From contig NZ_CP045354.1 in assembly GCF_009363435.1 (NCBI RefSeq), positions 5,980,501 to 6,044,500 on the forward strand: a stretch of DNA of 64,000 nucleotides. Reading direction: 5' to 3'. The notes beneath the pieces are model-generated. The model was not told the origin of the DNA, made no database searches, and saw nothing but the letters and a program-made list of their open reading frames with translations. Within the stretch, counting starts at the first letter, position 1. Every line of letters begins with the position of its first letter. The position numbers were made by a program, and so were the translations under genes. Below are positions 52,525 to 61,179 of this stretch, in pieces. The stretch comes from Labrenzia sp. THAF82 (GTDB lineage Bacteria > Pseudomonadota > Alphaproteobacteria > Rhizobiales > Stappiaceae).

Positions 52525-53022
52525 CTAACCGCCAAAGTGGCGATAGACGATATCCTGTGGATCAGGTCGCGGCGCATCGTTGTCCAGCGTCGCACCCAGG
52601 CGTTTTGCAAGGCAGGCGGAGCGTTCGTTTTCAGGGTCCATATAACTCACCAATCCCGGCAGACGGCGCTGGTTTCTCGCCCAATCGCGAAAGGCACTTG
52701 CAGCTTCGAACGCAATTCCCCTGCCTTCGGCATGTGCGTAAACGAACCAGCCAAGCTCATGTTCGGGAAAGAGAGGTCCGTGATTGATACCGACCTGACC
52801 CAGACACTCACCTGTCTGACTGTCGTCGATCATCAGTGCACCGTGATCCATCAGGTGCCACTGTGCGACATCCTGACAGAACAGCCCCCAGGCATTGAAG
52901 CGGGTGAATGGCCCCCCCATGAATCGCGACCGATCGGATAGCATCAACTGCTCGTAGCTCGGCCAATCGTCCATTTTCATCGGCCGCAACGTCAAGCGGT
53001 CGGTCGTCAGAATTGGCGGCAT
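52525..53022 (-). CDS. GNAT acetyltransferase (RimJ/RimL-like)
   Basis: This protein of about 165 residues starts at MPPILTTDRLTLRPMKMDDW. It has the RimJ/RimL-type beginning, 'ECLGQVGINHGPLFPEHELGWFVY' and a terminal 'RLGATLDNDAP', matching GNAT acetyl-CoA binding and the small bulge motif. It acetylates an amine on a protein or small molecule; the substrate is not evident. It lies alone between rlmH and envC, 34 bp after the rlmH gene's start on the opposite side of transcription order. The 255 bp between it and envC hold no recognised gene. Confidence 0.83.
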   Translation of the reverse strand: MPPILTTDRLTLRPMKMDDWPSYEQLMLSDRSRFMGGPFTRFNAWGLFCQDVAQWHLMDHGALMIDDSQTGECLGQVGINHGPLFPEHELGWFVYAHAEGRGIAFEAASAFRDWARNQRRLPGLVSYMDPENERSACLAKRLGATLDNDAPRPDPQDIVYRHFGG

Positions 53023-53055
53023 GTTGCCCTGTCTCCTGAGAAGCACATATATGGG

Positions 53056-53538
53056 TCAGACCCGGTGGTAAGGATGTCCGGCCTGGATGGTTATGGCCCG
53101 ATAGATCTGCTCTGCAAGCAGGATCCGCGCAATCTGATGCGGCCATGTCATCGCACCCAGCGCCAGTTTCAGGTCTGCCCGTTCCAAAAGCTCCTGACCG
53201 TGCCCATCAGCCCCACCGATAGCAAAGACAACTTCCGAAATGCCCTCATCCTTCCAACCTTCAAGCTTCTGGCTGAAAGCCGGACTGGTCAGGTTCTTGC
53301 CATGCTCATCGAGAACAATCAGGCGAGCGCCCGGCGGCAGCGACTGCTGGATGACCTTTGCCTCTTCCGCCTTACGATCTTCAGGCCGCTGCGCACGGCT
53401 TTCAGGATGTTCAGAGAGAGAGACGCCGGTAATACCCAGACCCCGTCCGGATTTGCGCGCCCGGTCCAGATATCGGTCGAAAAGGTCTTTGTCCGCACCG
53501 GCCTTCATCCGGCCAATGCAGGAAAGCGTAAAGCGCAT
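53056..53538 (-). CDS. rlmH: 23S rRNA (pseudouridine1915-N3)-methyltransferase RlmH
   Basis: This 160-residue SPOUT methyltransferase has the family pattern 'LIVLDEHGKNLTSPAFSQKL', 'VVFAIGGADGHG' and a C-terminal knot 'LALGAMTWPHQIARILLAEQ' followed by 'YHRV', the end of RlmH proteins. It methylates N3 of pseudouridine 1915 in 23S rRNA helix 69 using SAM. It follows rsfS, a very widely conserved pairing. Confidence 0.96.
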   Translation of the reverse strand: MRFTLSCIGRMKAGADKDLFDRYLDRARKSGRGLGITGVSLSEHPESRAQRPEDRKAEEAKVIQQSLPPGARLIVLDEHGKNLTSPAFSQKLEGWKDEGISEVVFAIGGADGHGQELLERADLKLALGAMTWPHQIARILLAEQIYRAITIQAGHPYHRV

Positions 53539-53635
53539 AAATTCCTCGCCGGAACGAAGTTTCCGGTTATCACTCCATCGGCATCGCGAAGCCCAGGCTC
53601 AACCGCCGGCCAAGTCAGGACTTCAAAGCCGTATG

Positions 53636-54019
53636 TCAGCCAACATACTGCGGCGCGTCATCCGAATCCGGCGCCCACATCTTCTCCAAATTGTAGAAGC
53701 CGCGAACTTCCGGACGGAAAATGTGAACGATCACATCGCCCGCATCAATCAGCACCCAATCGCATGTCGCCTGGCCTTCCACCGTTGAGGTGCGTGCGCC
53801 AGCCGATTTCAGGTCCTTGAGCAGATGATCCGCGATCGCGCCCACATGTCGATGGGAGCGTCCGGACACGATCACCATGTGATCTGCCAGGGAGCTTTTT
53901 CCTGCGATGTTTAGAGTAACGACGTCCTCAGCTTTGGAATCGTCAAGACTGGTGAGGACCGTATCGAGGAGGTCTGCCGCAAGATCTTTGCTTACGGAAG
54001 CCTTCAGAGGAGTGGACAT
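53636..54019 (-). CDS. rsfS: Ribosomal silencing factor RsfS
   Basis: This protein of about 127 residues starts at MSTPLKASVSKDL. The family pattern 'ADHMVIVSGRSHRHVGAIAD', 'GQATCDWVLIDAGDVIVHIF' and 'RGFYNLEKMW' is complete. It binds uL14 on the 50S subunit and blocks subunit joining in slow growth. It lies between rlmH and nadD, matching the conserved nadD-rsfS-rlmH order. The 229-bp gap before it contains nothing recognised. Confidence 0.96.
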   Translation of the reverse strand: MSTPLKASVSKDLAADLLDTVLTSLDDSKAEDVVTLNIAGKSSLADHMVIVSGRSHRHVGAIADHLLKDLKSAGARTSTVEGQATCDWVLIDAGDVIVHIFRPEVRGFYNLEKMWAPDSDDAPQYVG

Positions 54020-54248
54020 GGTTGCCCGCTCACTGTCAAAGGTCATGGTCAGATGTAGTGCCTTTCGCCGTTTGTCCGCCCTGTTCCCAACGTCGTCACG
54101 AACCGATGGTTTCGGTTTCGTACGTCACCCGTTTTGGAGACAGGACCGGTTGACCGTACCTCGGCCGCGCTCGTCGCGACCGACCCTATAATACCGCTTC
54201 CCTTTTGGCATTTTCAAGACAAGCGGGTTTTCTTGGCAAAATTGCCGG

Positions 54249-54887
54249 TCACACCCCGGATTTCGTTAGCCTCAGATCAGTGGATGACGTTTGATCGAGG
54301 GGCGTGTGCAAGAAAGTCCAGACCGGTGGTTGCAAGTCCGGAAGCATGGCCGCACTCTTCTCCGGAAGCCTATATTTTTCAAACGCTTTTGCCATAGGTG
54401 CAGACACTGTCGACAAGGAAGCACCAGGCCGGTCAACCACCGCGATCGGAACCGAACCAACGATTTCTCGCCAATCCTGCCAGTGATGAAAGCTTGCAAG
54501 ATTGTCAGCACCCATGACCCAAACGAATCGGACTTTCGGCCTTATTGCCCTCAGCGACGTGACGGTTTTCGCGGTGTAGGCTGATCCGAGCACTTTCTCA
54601 AATGCAGTCACTTTCATGCGCGGATGATCTGCAAGCGCTCTTGTCTTACGCAGCCGCAAATCAAGAGGCGCCAGATCTGAATGGCTCTTGAGAGGGTTTC
54701 CCGGCGTCACCAGCCACCAGATCTGATCGAGACCAAGCCTTTTCAAAGCGGTGATCGCAACCAGACGGTGCCCCGAATGAGGGGGATTGAAGGATCCGCC
54801 GAAAATGCCGATGCGATTGCCAGCTTCGGCGTGAGGCAATTTCAGCCACTGCCAGTCAAGTTCTGAGACCGGATTTCCTTCACTCAT
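54249..54887 (-). CDS. nadD: Nicotinate-nucleotide adenylyltransferase NadD
   Basis: This protein of about 212 residues starts at MSEGNPVSELDW; an open frame upstream is not coding. It has the nucleotidyl-transferase motif 'GIFGGSFNPPHSGHRLV' (HxGH) near residue 27, and a late 'LDQTSSTDLRLTKSG' with ISSTxIR-like sequence. It adenylates nicotinate mononucleotide in the de novo NAD pathway. It starts 10 bp from proA and leads into rsfS. The window therefore carries the usual obgE-proB-proA-nadD-rsfS-rlmH order. Confidence 0.95.
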   Translation of the reverse strand: MSEGNPVSELDWQWLKLPHAEAGNRIGIFGGSFNPPHSGHRLVAITALKRLGLDQIWWLVTPGNPLKSHSDLAPLDLRLRKTRALADHPRMKVTAFEKVLGSAYTAKTVTSLRAIRPKVRFVWVMGADNLASFHHWQDWREIVGSVPIAVVDRPGASLSTVSAPMAKAFEKYRLPEKSAAMLPDLQPPVWTFLHTPLDQTSSTDLRLTKSGV

Positions 54888-54897
54888 GCGCGAAGTC

Positions 54898-56178
54898 TCA
54901 TGGACGGGTCTGACCCGTACCACGAACCTTGTATTTGAAGCTGGTAAGCTGTTCGACGCCAACCGGACCACGCGCATGCATACGGCCTGTCGCAATGCCA
55001 ATTTCAGCGCCCATGCCGAACTCACCGCCGTCGGCAAATTGCGTTGACGCATTGTGCAGAACAATCGCTGAATCGACCTCGCTCTGAAAACGGTCCGCTG
55101 CTGCCTGATCTTCAGACAGGATACAGTCGGTGTGGCTGGACCCATGCCGGCTGATATGAGACATCGCCGCATTCAGATCCGGCACGACCTTCACCGACAG
55201 GATCTTGTCGAGATATTCAGTGGACCAGTCCTCTTCACTTGCCGGCACAACGCCTTCACAAATGTCGCGCACACGGTCGTCGCCTCGAATTTCACATCCC
55301 TTTTCCTGAAGAGCCCTGATGATCTGAGGCATATGGCTGTTTGCGACACCCTCATGCACCAGTAGCGTCTCAAGCGCACCGCAAATGCCGGTGCGGCGCA
55401 GCTTTGAATTGACGACAATGTCCAGTGATTTCTCCAGATCCGCCGACTTGTCGAGGAAAATGTGAACCAGACCTTCCAAATGAGCAAATACCGGCACGCG
55501 CGCTTCAGTTTGCACGCGTTCAACCAGGCTCCGGCCGCCGCGCGGAACAATCACATCAAGATTGCCACCAAGGCCACGCAGCATCTCGCCGACTGCAGCC
55601 CTATCCGTTACCGGCACAATCTGGATCGCATCTTCCGGCAGCCCTGCGGCGGACAGGCCCTTTTGCAGCGCCGCATGAATGGCCCTGTTGGAGTGGATCG
55701 TGTCAGAACCACCGCGAAGAACGACAGCGTTCCCGGCTTTAAGACACAGTGCACCGGCGTCGGCTGTCACATTGGGGCGGCTCTCATAAATAACGCCGAT
55801 CACTCCAAGAGGTGTCCGAACCCGTTCGATCTTCAGTCCGTTAGGCCGCTCCCATGCCGCCATGACGCTGCCCACCGGATCGTCAAGCGCAACGATGTCT
55901 TCCAGCGCGGCAGCAATGGCTTCGATGCGCTCGGCCGTCAACGTGCCGCGATCGAGAAACGCTGCCGTCTGACCATTTGCGGTCATGGCGTCGACGTCCA
56001 GCTTGTTGCCAGCCAGAATGTCTGGTGTTGCCTGACGAACTGCCTCCGCCATTTTGCGCAGCGCATCGTTTTTCTGATCAGCTGGTGCGGTCGCCAGGAC
56101 ATTCCCGGCGGCGCGGGCGCGCTGCCCGATCTCCGCCATCAGATCCTCAGTCGTCATTGCTTCGACCGCTTCCAACAT
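54898..56178 (-). CDS. proA: Gamma-glutamyl phosphate reductase ProA
   Basis: This 426-residue NADPH-dependent aldehyde dehydrogenase-like enzyme shows 'IGVIYESRPNVTADAGALCLK', 'VLRGGSDTIHSNRAI', the catalytic Cys region 'NSKLRRTGICGALETLLVH' and 'HNASTQFADGGEFGMGAEIG'. It reduces gamma-glutamyl phosphate to glutamate semialdehyde, the second step of proline synthesis. It lies 50 bp after proB. Confidence 0.97.
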   Translation of the reverse strand: MLEAVEAMTTEDLMAEIGQRARAAGNVLATAPADQKNDALRKMAEAVRQATPDILAGNKLDVDAMTANGQTAAFLDRGTLTAERIEAIAAALEDIVALDDPVGSVMAAWERPNGLKIERVRTPLGVIGVIYESRPNVTADAGALCLKAGNAVVLRGGSDTIHSNRAIHAALQKGLSAAGLPEDAIQIVPVTDRAAVGEMLRGLGGNLDVIVPRGGRSLVERVQTEARVPVFAHLEGLVHIFLDKSADLEKSLDIVVNSKLRRTGICGALETLLVHEGVANSHMPQIIRALQEKGCEIRGDDRVRDICEGVVPASEEDWSTEYLDKILSVKVVPDLNAAMSHISRHGSSHTDCILSEDQAAADRFQSEVDSAIVLHNASTQFADGGEFGMGAEIGIATGRMHARGPVGVEQLTSFKYKVRGTGQTRP

Positions 56179-56228
56179 TCTTCCAAACTCCCAAATTGCG
56201 GTTACCAGACCGCCTGTTTTGTGACTTT

Positions 56229-57362
56229 TTAGCCTGTTCCGTGCAAAAAGACATCATCCAGCACAAGATCGTCTCGGTGGATCATCTCAGCCCGGCCCGG
56301 GTATCCGACAATTGCTTCAATCTCACGGCTGTTGCGTCCCGCAATCAGCCTTGCCTCATCTGCGTCATATGCGATCAGCCCACGACCAATGATGCGCCCC
56401 TGCAGGGTCTCCACGATTACGGCATCCCCACGCGTAAACGCACCCGACACGGATGAAACCCCGGCGGGCAGCAGGCTTTTGCCGGATTTCATGGCCTGAA
56501 CCGCACCTTCGTCCAACGTTATCCGTCCACGCGGCTCCAGGTGCCCGCCAATCCAGGCCTTGCGGGCGCTTGCCGGAGAACCGAGAGCGGGAAACCATGT
56601 TCCCCGCCCACCCTCAGCCAAGCGCTTCAATGGATTGAGTTCCTTGCCGGAGGTAATGATCATTGTTGTTCCGGCCGCTGTCGCGATCTTGCCCGCATCG
56701 ATCTTGGTCTTCATTCCTCCGCGGGAGAGTTCTGACCCGGCACTGCCCGCCATGGCTTCGATCTCTCGCGTGATACGCGGCACTTCAGGCAGAAAGACAG
56801 CATCAGGATCTTCACTCGGCGGCGCGGTGTACAGCCCATCGATATCTGACAGGAGCACGAGACAATCCGCGCTGGCCATGGTGGCAACCCGTGCGGCCAA
56901 CCTGTCATTGTCGCCATATCGAATTTCCGAGGTCGCGACAGAATCGTTCTCGTTGACGATCGGCACGGCACCCATCTTCAACAGCATGCCAATGGTGGCG
57001 CGCGCGTTCAGGTACCGCCTGCGTTCTTCCGTATCGCCGAGCGTCAACAGGATCTGGCCGGCCTTTTTACCATGCCTACCGAGTGCATCCGCATAGGCCT
57101 GCGCAAGCGCAATCTGTCCGGCCGCTGCTGCTGCCTGACTTTCCTCAAGTTTCAACGGGCCTGCCGGTAACCCCAAGACACCCCGCCCGAGTGCAATCGA
57201 GCCCGAAGAAACGATCAGGATGTCCGCTCCTGCCTCCGACAAAGACACAATGTCGGAGACAAGCGCGTCGAGCCAGGCCCGTTTCAATTCGCCCTGATCA
57301 ACCAGCAGGGCAGATCCGATCTTGACGACGATCCGATTGAAAGATTTCAGACTTCTGGACAT
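56229..57362 (-). CDS. proB: Glutamate 5-kinase ProB with PUA domain
   Basis: This 377-residue enzyme has an amino-acid kinase domain ('RIVVKIGSALLVDQGELK', 'DILIVSSGSIALG', 'IVNENDSVATSEIRYGDND', 'LSDIDGLYTAPP', 'GGMKTKIDAGKIATAAGT') and a C-terminal PUA domain (about 285-370). It phosphorylates glutamate in the first step of proline synthesis and is normally feedback-inhibited by proline. Its ATG overlaps the obgE stop by one base, implying coupled expression. Confidence 0.97.
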   Translation of the reverse strand: MSRSLKSFNRIVVKIGSALLVDQGELKRAWLDALVSDIVSLSEAGADILIVSSGSIALGRGVLGLPAGPLKLEESQAAAAAGQIALAQAYADALGRHGKKAGQILLTLGDTEERRRYLNARATIGMLLKMGAVPIVNENDSVATSEIRYGDNDRLAARVATMASADCLVLLSDIDGLYTAPPSEDPDAVFLPEVPRITREIEAMAGSAGSELSRGGMKTKIDAGKIATAAGTTMIITSGKELNPLKRLAEGGRGTWFPALGSPASARKAWIGGHLEPRGRITLDEGAVQAMKSGKSLLPAGVSSVSGAFTRGDAVIVETLQGRIIGRGLIAYDADEARLIAGRNSREIEAIVGYPGRAEMIHRDDLVLDDVFLHGTG

Positions 57363-58408
57363 CAGGGGTGCCAGCCCTCCTGTTCAGGCGCAGGCACCTG
57401 ATTGGCGGCATCTTCCTTGTCCTTGTCGATTGCACGCACAATCATGCGCAAAGCCCGATCGACATTCTGGCCACTTGCCGATGACAGCACCAACGGCTTC
57501 TGGCCACAGGCAGCCTCCAGGCTCGCCGACCTTTCAGCGATCAGGTCTTCCGTGAGTGCATCGCATTTCGACAAGGCGACGATCTCCGGCTTGTCCATGA
57601 GCCCTGCACCATAGGCCTCAAGTTCACCGCGCACGACACGGTAGGCTTCGCCAGGGTCTTCTTCGCCCGACCCGTCAACGAGATGCAGCAACACCCGTGT
57701 ACGTTCGACATGTCCGAGAAACCGGTCGCCAAGGCCCGTGCCTTCATGCGCGCCTTCGATCAGGCCGGGAATATCGGCCATTGCAAAGCTGTGTCCATCG
57801 ATCTGGACGATACCGAGATTGGGGTGGAGGGTAGTGAACGGATAGTCGGCGATTTTCGGCTTAGCGGCCGAGACAGTTGCCAGAAAAGTGGACTTACCGG
57901 CATTCGGCAGTCCAACCAGTCCCGCGTCTGCAATCAGCTTGAGACGAAGCCAGATCCACTTCTCCTCGCCTTCCAGACCCGGATTTGCCCGGCGTGGCGC
58001 CTGGTTTACGGACGATTTGAAATGCGCATTGCCGAAACCGCCATTGCCGCCCTTCATCAGAAGAACACGCTGGCCAAGCTCCGTCAGATCGGCAATCAGC
58101 GTTTCGTTGTCCTCTTCAAGGATCTGGGTGCCGACCGGCACTTTCAGAACCACGTCATCACCATGGGCACCTGTTCGGTTGCGCCCCATGCCATGGATGC
58201 CTGTCCCTGCTTTGAAATGCTGTTTGTAGCGATAGTCGATCAGGGTATTGAGACCATCAACGCACTCTACGATCACATCGCCGCCCTTACCGCCGTCTCC
58301 GCCGTCCGGGCCGCCATATTCAATGTATTTTTCTCGGCGAAACGACACACACCCGGCGCCCCCGTTGCCGGAACGCACATAAATCTTGGCCTGATCGAGG
58401 AATTTCAT
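57362..58408 (-). CDS. obgE: Obg family GTPase ObgE
   Basis: This 348-residue protein has the glycine-rich Obg fold at the N terminus ('YVRSGNGGAGCVSFRREKYI', 'DGGDGGKGGDVIVE') and the G domain with G1 'GLPNAGKSTFLATV', G3 'DIPGLIEGAHEGTGLG' and G4 'ALSKCD'. It binds the 50S subunit and links ribosome assembly to stress signalling. It is the first gene of the proline/NAD unit, downstream of the GNAT quartet. Confidence 0.97.
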   Translation of the reverse strand: MKFLDQAKIYVRSGNGGAGCVSFRREKYIEYGGPDGGDGGKGGDVIVECVDGLNTLIDYRYKQHFKAGTGIHGMGRNRTGAHGDDVVLKVPVGTQILEEDNETLIADLTELGQRVLLMKGGNGGFGNAHFKSSVNQAPRRANPGLEGEEKWIWLRLKLIADAGLVGLPNAGKSTFLATVSAAKPKIADYPFTTLHPNLGIVQIDGHSFAMADIPGLIEGAHEGTGLGDRFLGHVERTRVLLHLVDGSGEEDPGEAYRVVRGELEAYGAGLMDKPEIVALSKCDALTEDLIAERSASLEAACGQKPLVLSSASGQNVDRALRMIVRAIDKDKEDAANQVPAPEQEGWHP

Positions 58409-58457
58409 TTTCTTCTCTTTTTTCTTGTCCTGCTGTCAGGCCCTGGTCCAGCGACGG

Positions 58458-59003
58458 TCAGTGGCCGTTCAGAAATTCGGTTCGAGTGACTTCCGTTCGA
58501 AGTGCCGGCACGGAGCTGCCGCGCGAAACGCTTTCGCAGTCAACTTTTGAAACCCCACGAAAGCCAAGTTTTTCCAACACTTTCAGCGAACCGGAATTCT
58601 CAATCATGGCTTCGCCGGCCAGAAGATCATGCGCGGTATTCCGGAACAGCCAGGTTACAGCAGCCTGGACCGCCTCGCTCATAAACCCGTTGCCCCAATA
58701 GGAGCGCCCAAGCCAATAGCCGATCTTCGGGGTCTCCTGCAATGTCTTGAAGCCAATCGCCCCGATCATTTGGCCGTCATGGTCAATATGAAACCCCAAC
58801 TCGTCAGCTGATGCCACGTCTCGCCAGCGCTCCACGGACCGAGCAAGATAGTCCTTTCCCGCTTCCAGGTCGTAGGGATAAGGGACGCGCGAGAGCATTT
58901 TGACGACTTCATAGTCACCGAGGAGTTCAGCACAGCGCTCCAGATCGTCCGGCTCTGGCGGCCGCAACTCAAGCCGGCTTGTTTTCAGGCTAACCGCGCT
59001 CAT
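58458..59003 (-). CDS. GNAT acetyltransferase (RimJ/RimL-like), 1 of 4 in tandem
   Basis: This protein of about 181 residues starts at MSAVSLKTSRLELRPPEPDD, with GGAAGG just upstream. It has the RimJ/RimL beginning ('LELRPPEPDDLERCAEL'), 'QMIGAIGFKTLQETPKIGYWL' and the acetyl-CoA loop-like 'RSYWGNGFMSEAVQAAV'. It overlaps the preceding GNAT gene by about 14 bp. It is the last of four such genes before obgE. Substrate unknown; ribosomal proteins or antibiotics are possible by family. Confidence 0.84.
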   Translation of the reverse strand: MSAVSLKTSRLELRPPEPDDLERCAELLGDYEVVKMLSRVPYPYDLEAGKDYLARSVERWRDVASADELGFHIDHDGQMIGAIGFKTLQETPKIGYWLGRSYWGNGFMSEAVQAAVTWLFRNTAHDLLAGEAMIENSGSLKVLEKLGFRGVSKVDCESVSRGSSVPALRTEVTRTEFLNGH

Positions 59004-59544
59004 GATTACCTTCCCGCATCCGCTCAAAAGCTTCCGGTTCCAGTTTCATACGTGTTGCTGGGAGCGTTTCTCCCCGCGACCTGATAGAAAGGCGATATGG
59101 CCCGATCTCGGTGAATCCGAGCTTGGTGAGAACATTGAGCGACGCCCGATTTTCGTCCAGTGCCCCGCTCAAGACCGGTGCGCCGGGCGAACAGTCAAAA
59201 TGCCACGCCAACACCGCCTTGCCCGCCTCAGTCATGATGCCCTGACCCCAGTATCTTCTGGCAAGCCAGTATCCGAACTCAGGTGTCCCGTCTGGTTTGC
59301 CGCAAGTCACAACACCGATCAGTCCCTGACCCTTGTCGATCGCAAATGCTCGCTCCCCGTCCCGTCCTTCTACCGCGGTTTGCCCGTGCCAGTCGCGCGC
59401 ATCGGAAAGCGCATAAGGATGCGGCACAGTCGTGAGCATCTTGGCGACATCATAGTCGTCGATGAGACGGACCAGATCCGAGAGTTCCTTTTCCTGAACC
59501 GGACGCAGCGAAAGACGTCCGGTTCTCATACTCGGCAGTTTCAC
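58990..59544 (-). CDS. GNAT acetyltransferase, 2 of 4 in tandem
   Basis: This protein of 184 residues starts 'MKLPSMRTGRLSLRPVQEKEL', has 'GVVTCGKPDGTPEFGYWLARR' and the CoA loop-like 'YWGQGIMTEAGKAVLAWHF', followed by 'SLNVLTKLGFTEIG'. It overlaps the preceding and following GNAT genes by short ATGA-type or slightly longer overlaps. The same four features recur in each of the four, which indicates duplication within one unit. Confidence 0.84.
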   Translation of the reverse strand: MKLPSMRTGRLSLRPVQEKELSDLVRLIDDYDVAKMLTTVPHPYALSDARDWHGQTAVEGRDGERAFAIDKGQGLIGVVTCGKPDGTPEFGYWLARRYWGQGIMTEAGKAVLAWHFDCSPGAPVLSGALDENRASLNVLTKLGFTEIGPYRLSIRSRGETLPATRMKLEPEAFERMREGNHERG

Positions 59545-60110
59545 GCCGCTTCCTTCCGCGCCTCGAAATCGGCTCGCGCCAGACGCACGACGACATTGGA
59601 CACCCGCCTGTCGAGCGCTCTGGAGAACCGCTCTGTCATGCTGTAAGGCTTGAAACCCATCTTGCGCAGCAGTCCACGAGACCGGAAATTGTCCTCAAAC
59701 GCCCGCGCAGCGATAGCCTCCGTCCGGTAGCTGGCAAACGCCCAATCAATCACGGCTTCCACCGCTTCACTGGCATAACCATGGCCCTGGAACGCGCGGC
59801 CGATCCAATACCCGATGGTCGGCAGGTCAGGCAGATCTTCCAGATCTCCCGGTGCCTCAACTGCAGCAACGCCAATGAAAACTCCACCAAGCGTGATCGC
59901 GAAAACGGCTTCCGTTTTCAGCGGGTCCTTTCCGACCACCGTTTTCAGGAAAGCTTCGGCAGAGCCTTCCTCATAAGGCCAGGCAAAGGAGCTGATCCAG
60001 CGGGCAACGGCAAAATCCTTGCCGCCAAGCTCCACGATCGCATCAGCATCCGACATGGCAATCGGTCGCAGAACCAGTCGTCGTGTCTTCAATTCCTGCA
60101 GTCCAGTCAT
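59541..60110 (-). CDS. GNAT acetyltransferase, 3 of 4 in tandem
   Basis: This protein of about 189 residues starts at MTGLQELKTRRLVLRP, four bases overlapping the preceding gene's stop; an ATG at 60143 is an upstream alternative. It has the RimJ/RimL beginning ('RLVLRPIAMSDADAIVEL'), 'VFIGVAAVEAPGDLE' and 'YWIGRAFQGHGYASEAVEAV'. Function follows the family: N-acetylation of an unidentified amine, using acetyl-CoA. Confidence 0.84.
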   Translation of the reverse strand: MTGLQELKTRRLVLRPIAMSDADAIVELGGKDFAVARWISSFAWPYEEGSAEAFLKTVVGKDPLKTEAVFAITLGGVFIGVAAVEAPGDLEDLPDLPTIGYWIGRAFQGHGYASEAVEAVIDWAFASYRTEAIAARAFEDNFRSRGLLRKMGFKPYSMTERFSRALDRRVSNVVVRLARADFEARKEAA

Positions 60111-60712
60111 CGTCCCTGCCCCCATCCTTTCAAAGACTTCCAAACGGTGCGTTCCAGCGTGTAGCGTTCAATTGGTACGGAGCCGCCTGCGCCGATCGAC
60201 CGAATCATCGCCTGGTCCCTGAACTGGAACCCGGATTTGACAAGCACCCGACGGGACGCCGGATTGGTGACCCTGCAGGAGCCCTGCAGTTCATTGATGT
60301 CGTGATAGGTGAAGGCATGATCGACCAGCGCATGCACGGCCTCAGTCGCCAGTCCCTGCCCCCAGAAAGGCTCGCCGAGCCAATAGCCGATATGGACCGG
60401 ACCTTCCGCGTCCACGGGCGCATATTTGGCCACACCAATCAACCGGCCCGTGCTCTTCAGCCGGATCGCAAACATAGCCGACTTGTCACGAACCCGATCC
60501 GCCTGTTTCACAAGCGTACGGGCGTTTTCAATCGTATAGGGGTGAGGCATTGCGGCGAGGTTTGCCGCAACGGTCTTGTTGTTGGCCAAAAACACAAGAT
60601 CGGCCAGATCGTCCATTCGCGGTTTGTCGAGCCGCACATGAACCGCTTCCTGCGGCAACGGGGCCGCAACCAAACAGCTTTCGTCTAACAGTCCATCACT
60701 TTCAACAACCAT
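60107..60712 (-). CDS. GNAT acetyltransferase, 4 of 4 in tandem (first transcribed)
   Basis: This protein of 201 residues starts MVVESDGLLDESCLVAAPLP and carries 'RLDKPRMDDLADLVFLANNK', 'RLIGVAKYAPVDAEGPVHIG' and the CoA loop-like 'EPFWGQGLATEAVHALVDHA'. It is the promoter-proximal member of the quartet, separated from the rpmA gene by 141 bp that contain a strong hairpin terminator. The N-terminal 25 residues are an extension relative to the other three. Confidence 0.84.
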   Translation of the reverse strand: MVVESDGLLDESCLVAAPLPQEAVHVRLDKPRMDDLADLVFLANNKTVAANLAAMPHPYTIENARTLVKQADRVRDKSAMFAIRLKSTGRLIGVAKYAPVDAEGPVHIGYWLGEPFWGQGLATEAVHALVDHAFTYHDINELQGSCRVTNPASRRVLVKSGFQFRDQAMIRSIGAGGSVPIERYTLERTVWKSLKGWGQGR

Positions 60713-60735
60713 CTTTTCCTCCAGTCAAAACAAAT

Positions 60736-60767
60736 CAAGGGGGAGATGGCGCCCCATCTCCCCCTTG
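60736..60767 (-). terminator. Rho-independent terminator of rplU-rpmA
   Basis: CAAGGGGGAGATGG (60736-60749) and CCATCTCCCCCTTG (60754-60767) form a perfect 14-bp stem with a 4-base loop. On the minus strand it is followed by ATTTGTTTTGAC, an imperfect U tract. It lies about 90 bp after the rpmA stop and should end the rplU-rpmA transcript before the GNAT quartet. Confidence 0.85.
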
Positions 60768-60853
60768 GATCTTCGACTGGTCTTTGGTTGCTGACCTGTC
60801 TCGAATTGCCGGGGTCTTGTGGGACGCCGGCGCTTCGAAACTTCACGTCGGCT

Positions 60854-61123
60854 TTACTCCGCAGCTTCCGCCACTGGGACCACATTGATGTAGGTTCGTT
60901 TGTTGGCTTTCGCCTGAAACTCAACCTTGCCTTCCACGGTCGCGAAAATGGTATGGTCCTTACCCATGCCCACGCCGTTGCCCGGGTGCCACTGTGTGCC
61001 ACGCTGACGAGCGATAATGTTGCCGGGAATCACTGCTTCCCCGCCGTATTTTTTGATGCCAAGACGGCGGCCAGCTGAGTCGCGGCCGTTGCGGGATGAA
61101 CCGCCTGCCTTTTTATGTGCCAT
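60854..61123 (-). CDS. rpmA: Ribosomal protein bL27
   Basis: This 89-residue protein starts MAHKKAGGSSRNGRDSAGRR, the universal bL27 start, and contains 'GNIIARQRGTQWHPGNGVGM' and 'ATVEGKVEF'. Its N-terminal tail reaches the peptidyl-transferase centre of the 50S subunit. It is 57 bp after rplU, with which it forms a conserved operon. Confidence 0.98.
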   Translation of the reverse strand: MAHKKAGGSSRNGRDSAGRRLGIKKYGGEAVIPGNIIARQRGTQWHPGNGVGMGKDHTIFATVEGKVEFQAKANKRTYINVVPVAEAAE

Positions 61124-61179
61124 CGTTAGAACTCCTCGTTCTTCGAATACTTTTAGTCAGTCTCTAAGAAAACGGTGGC

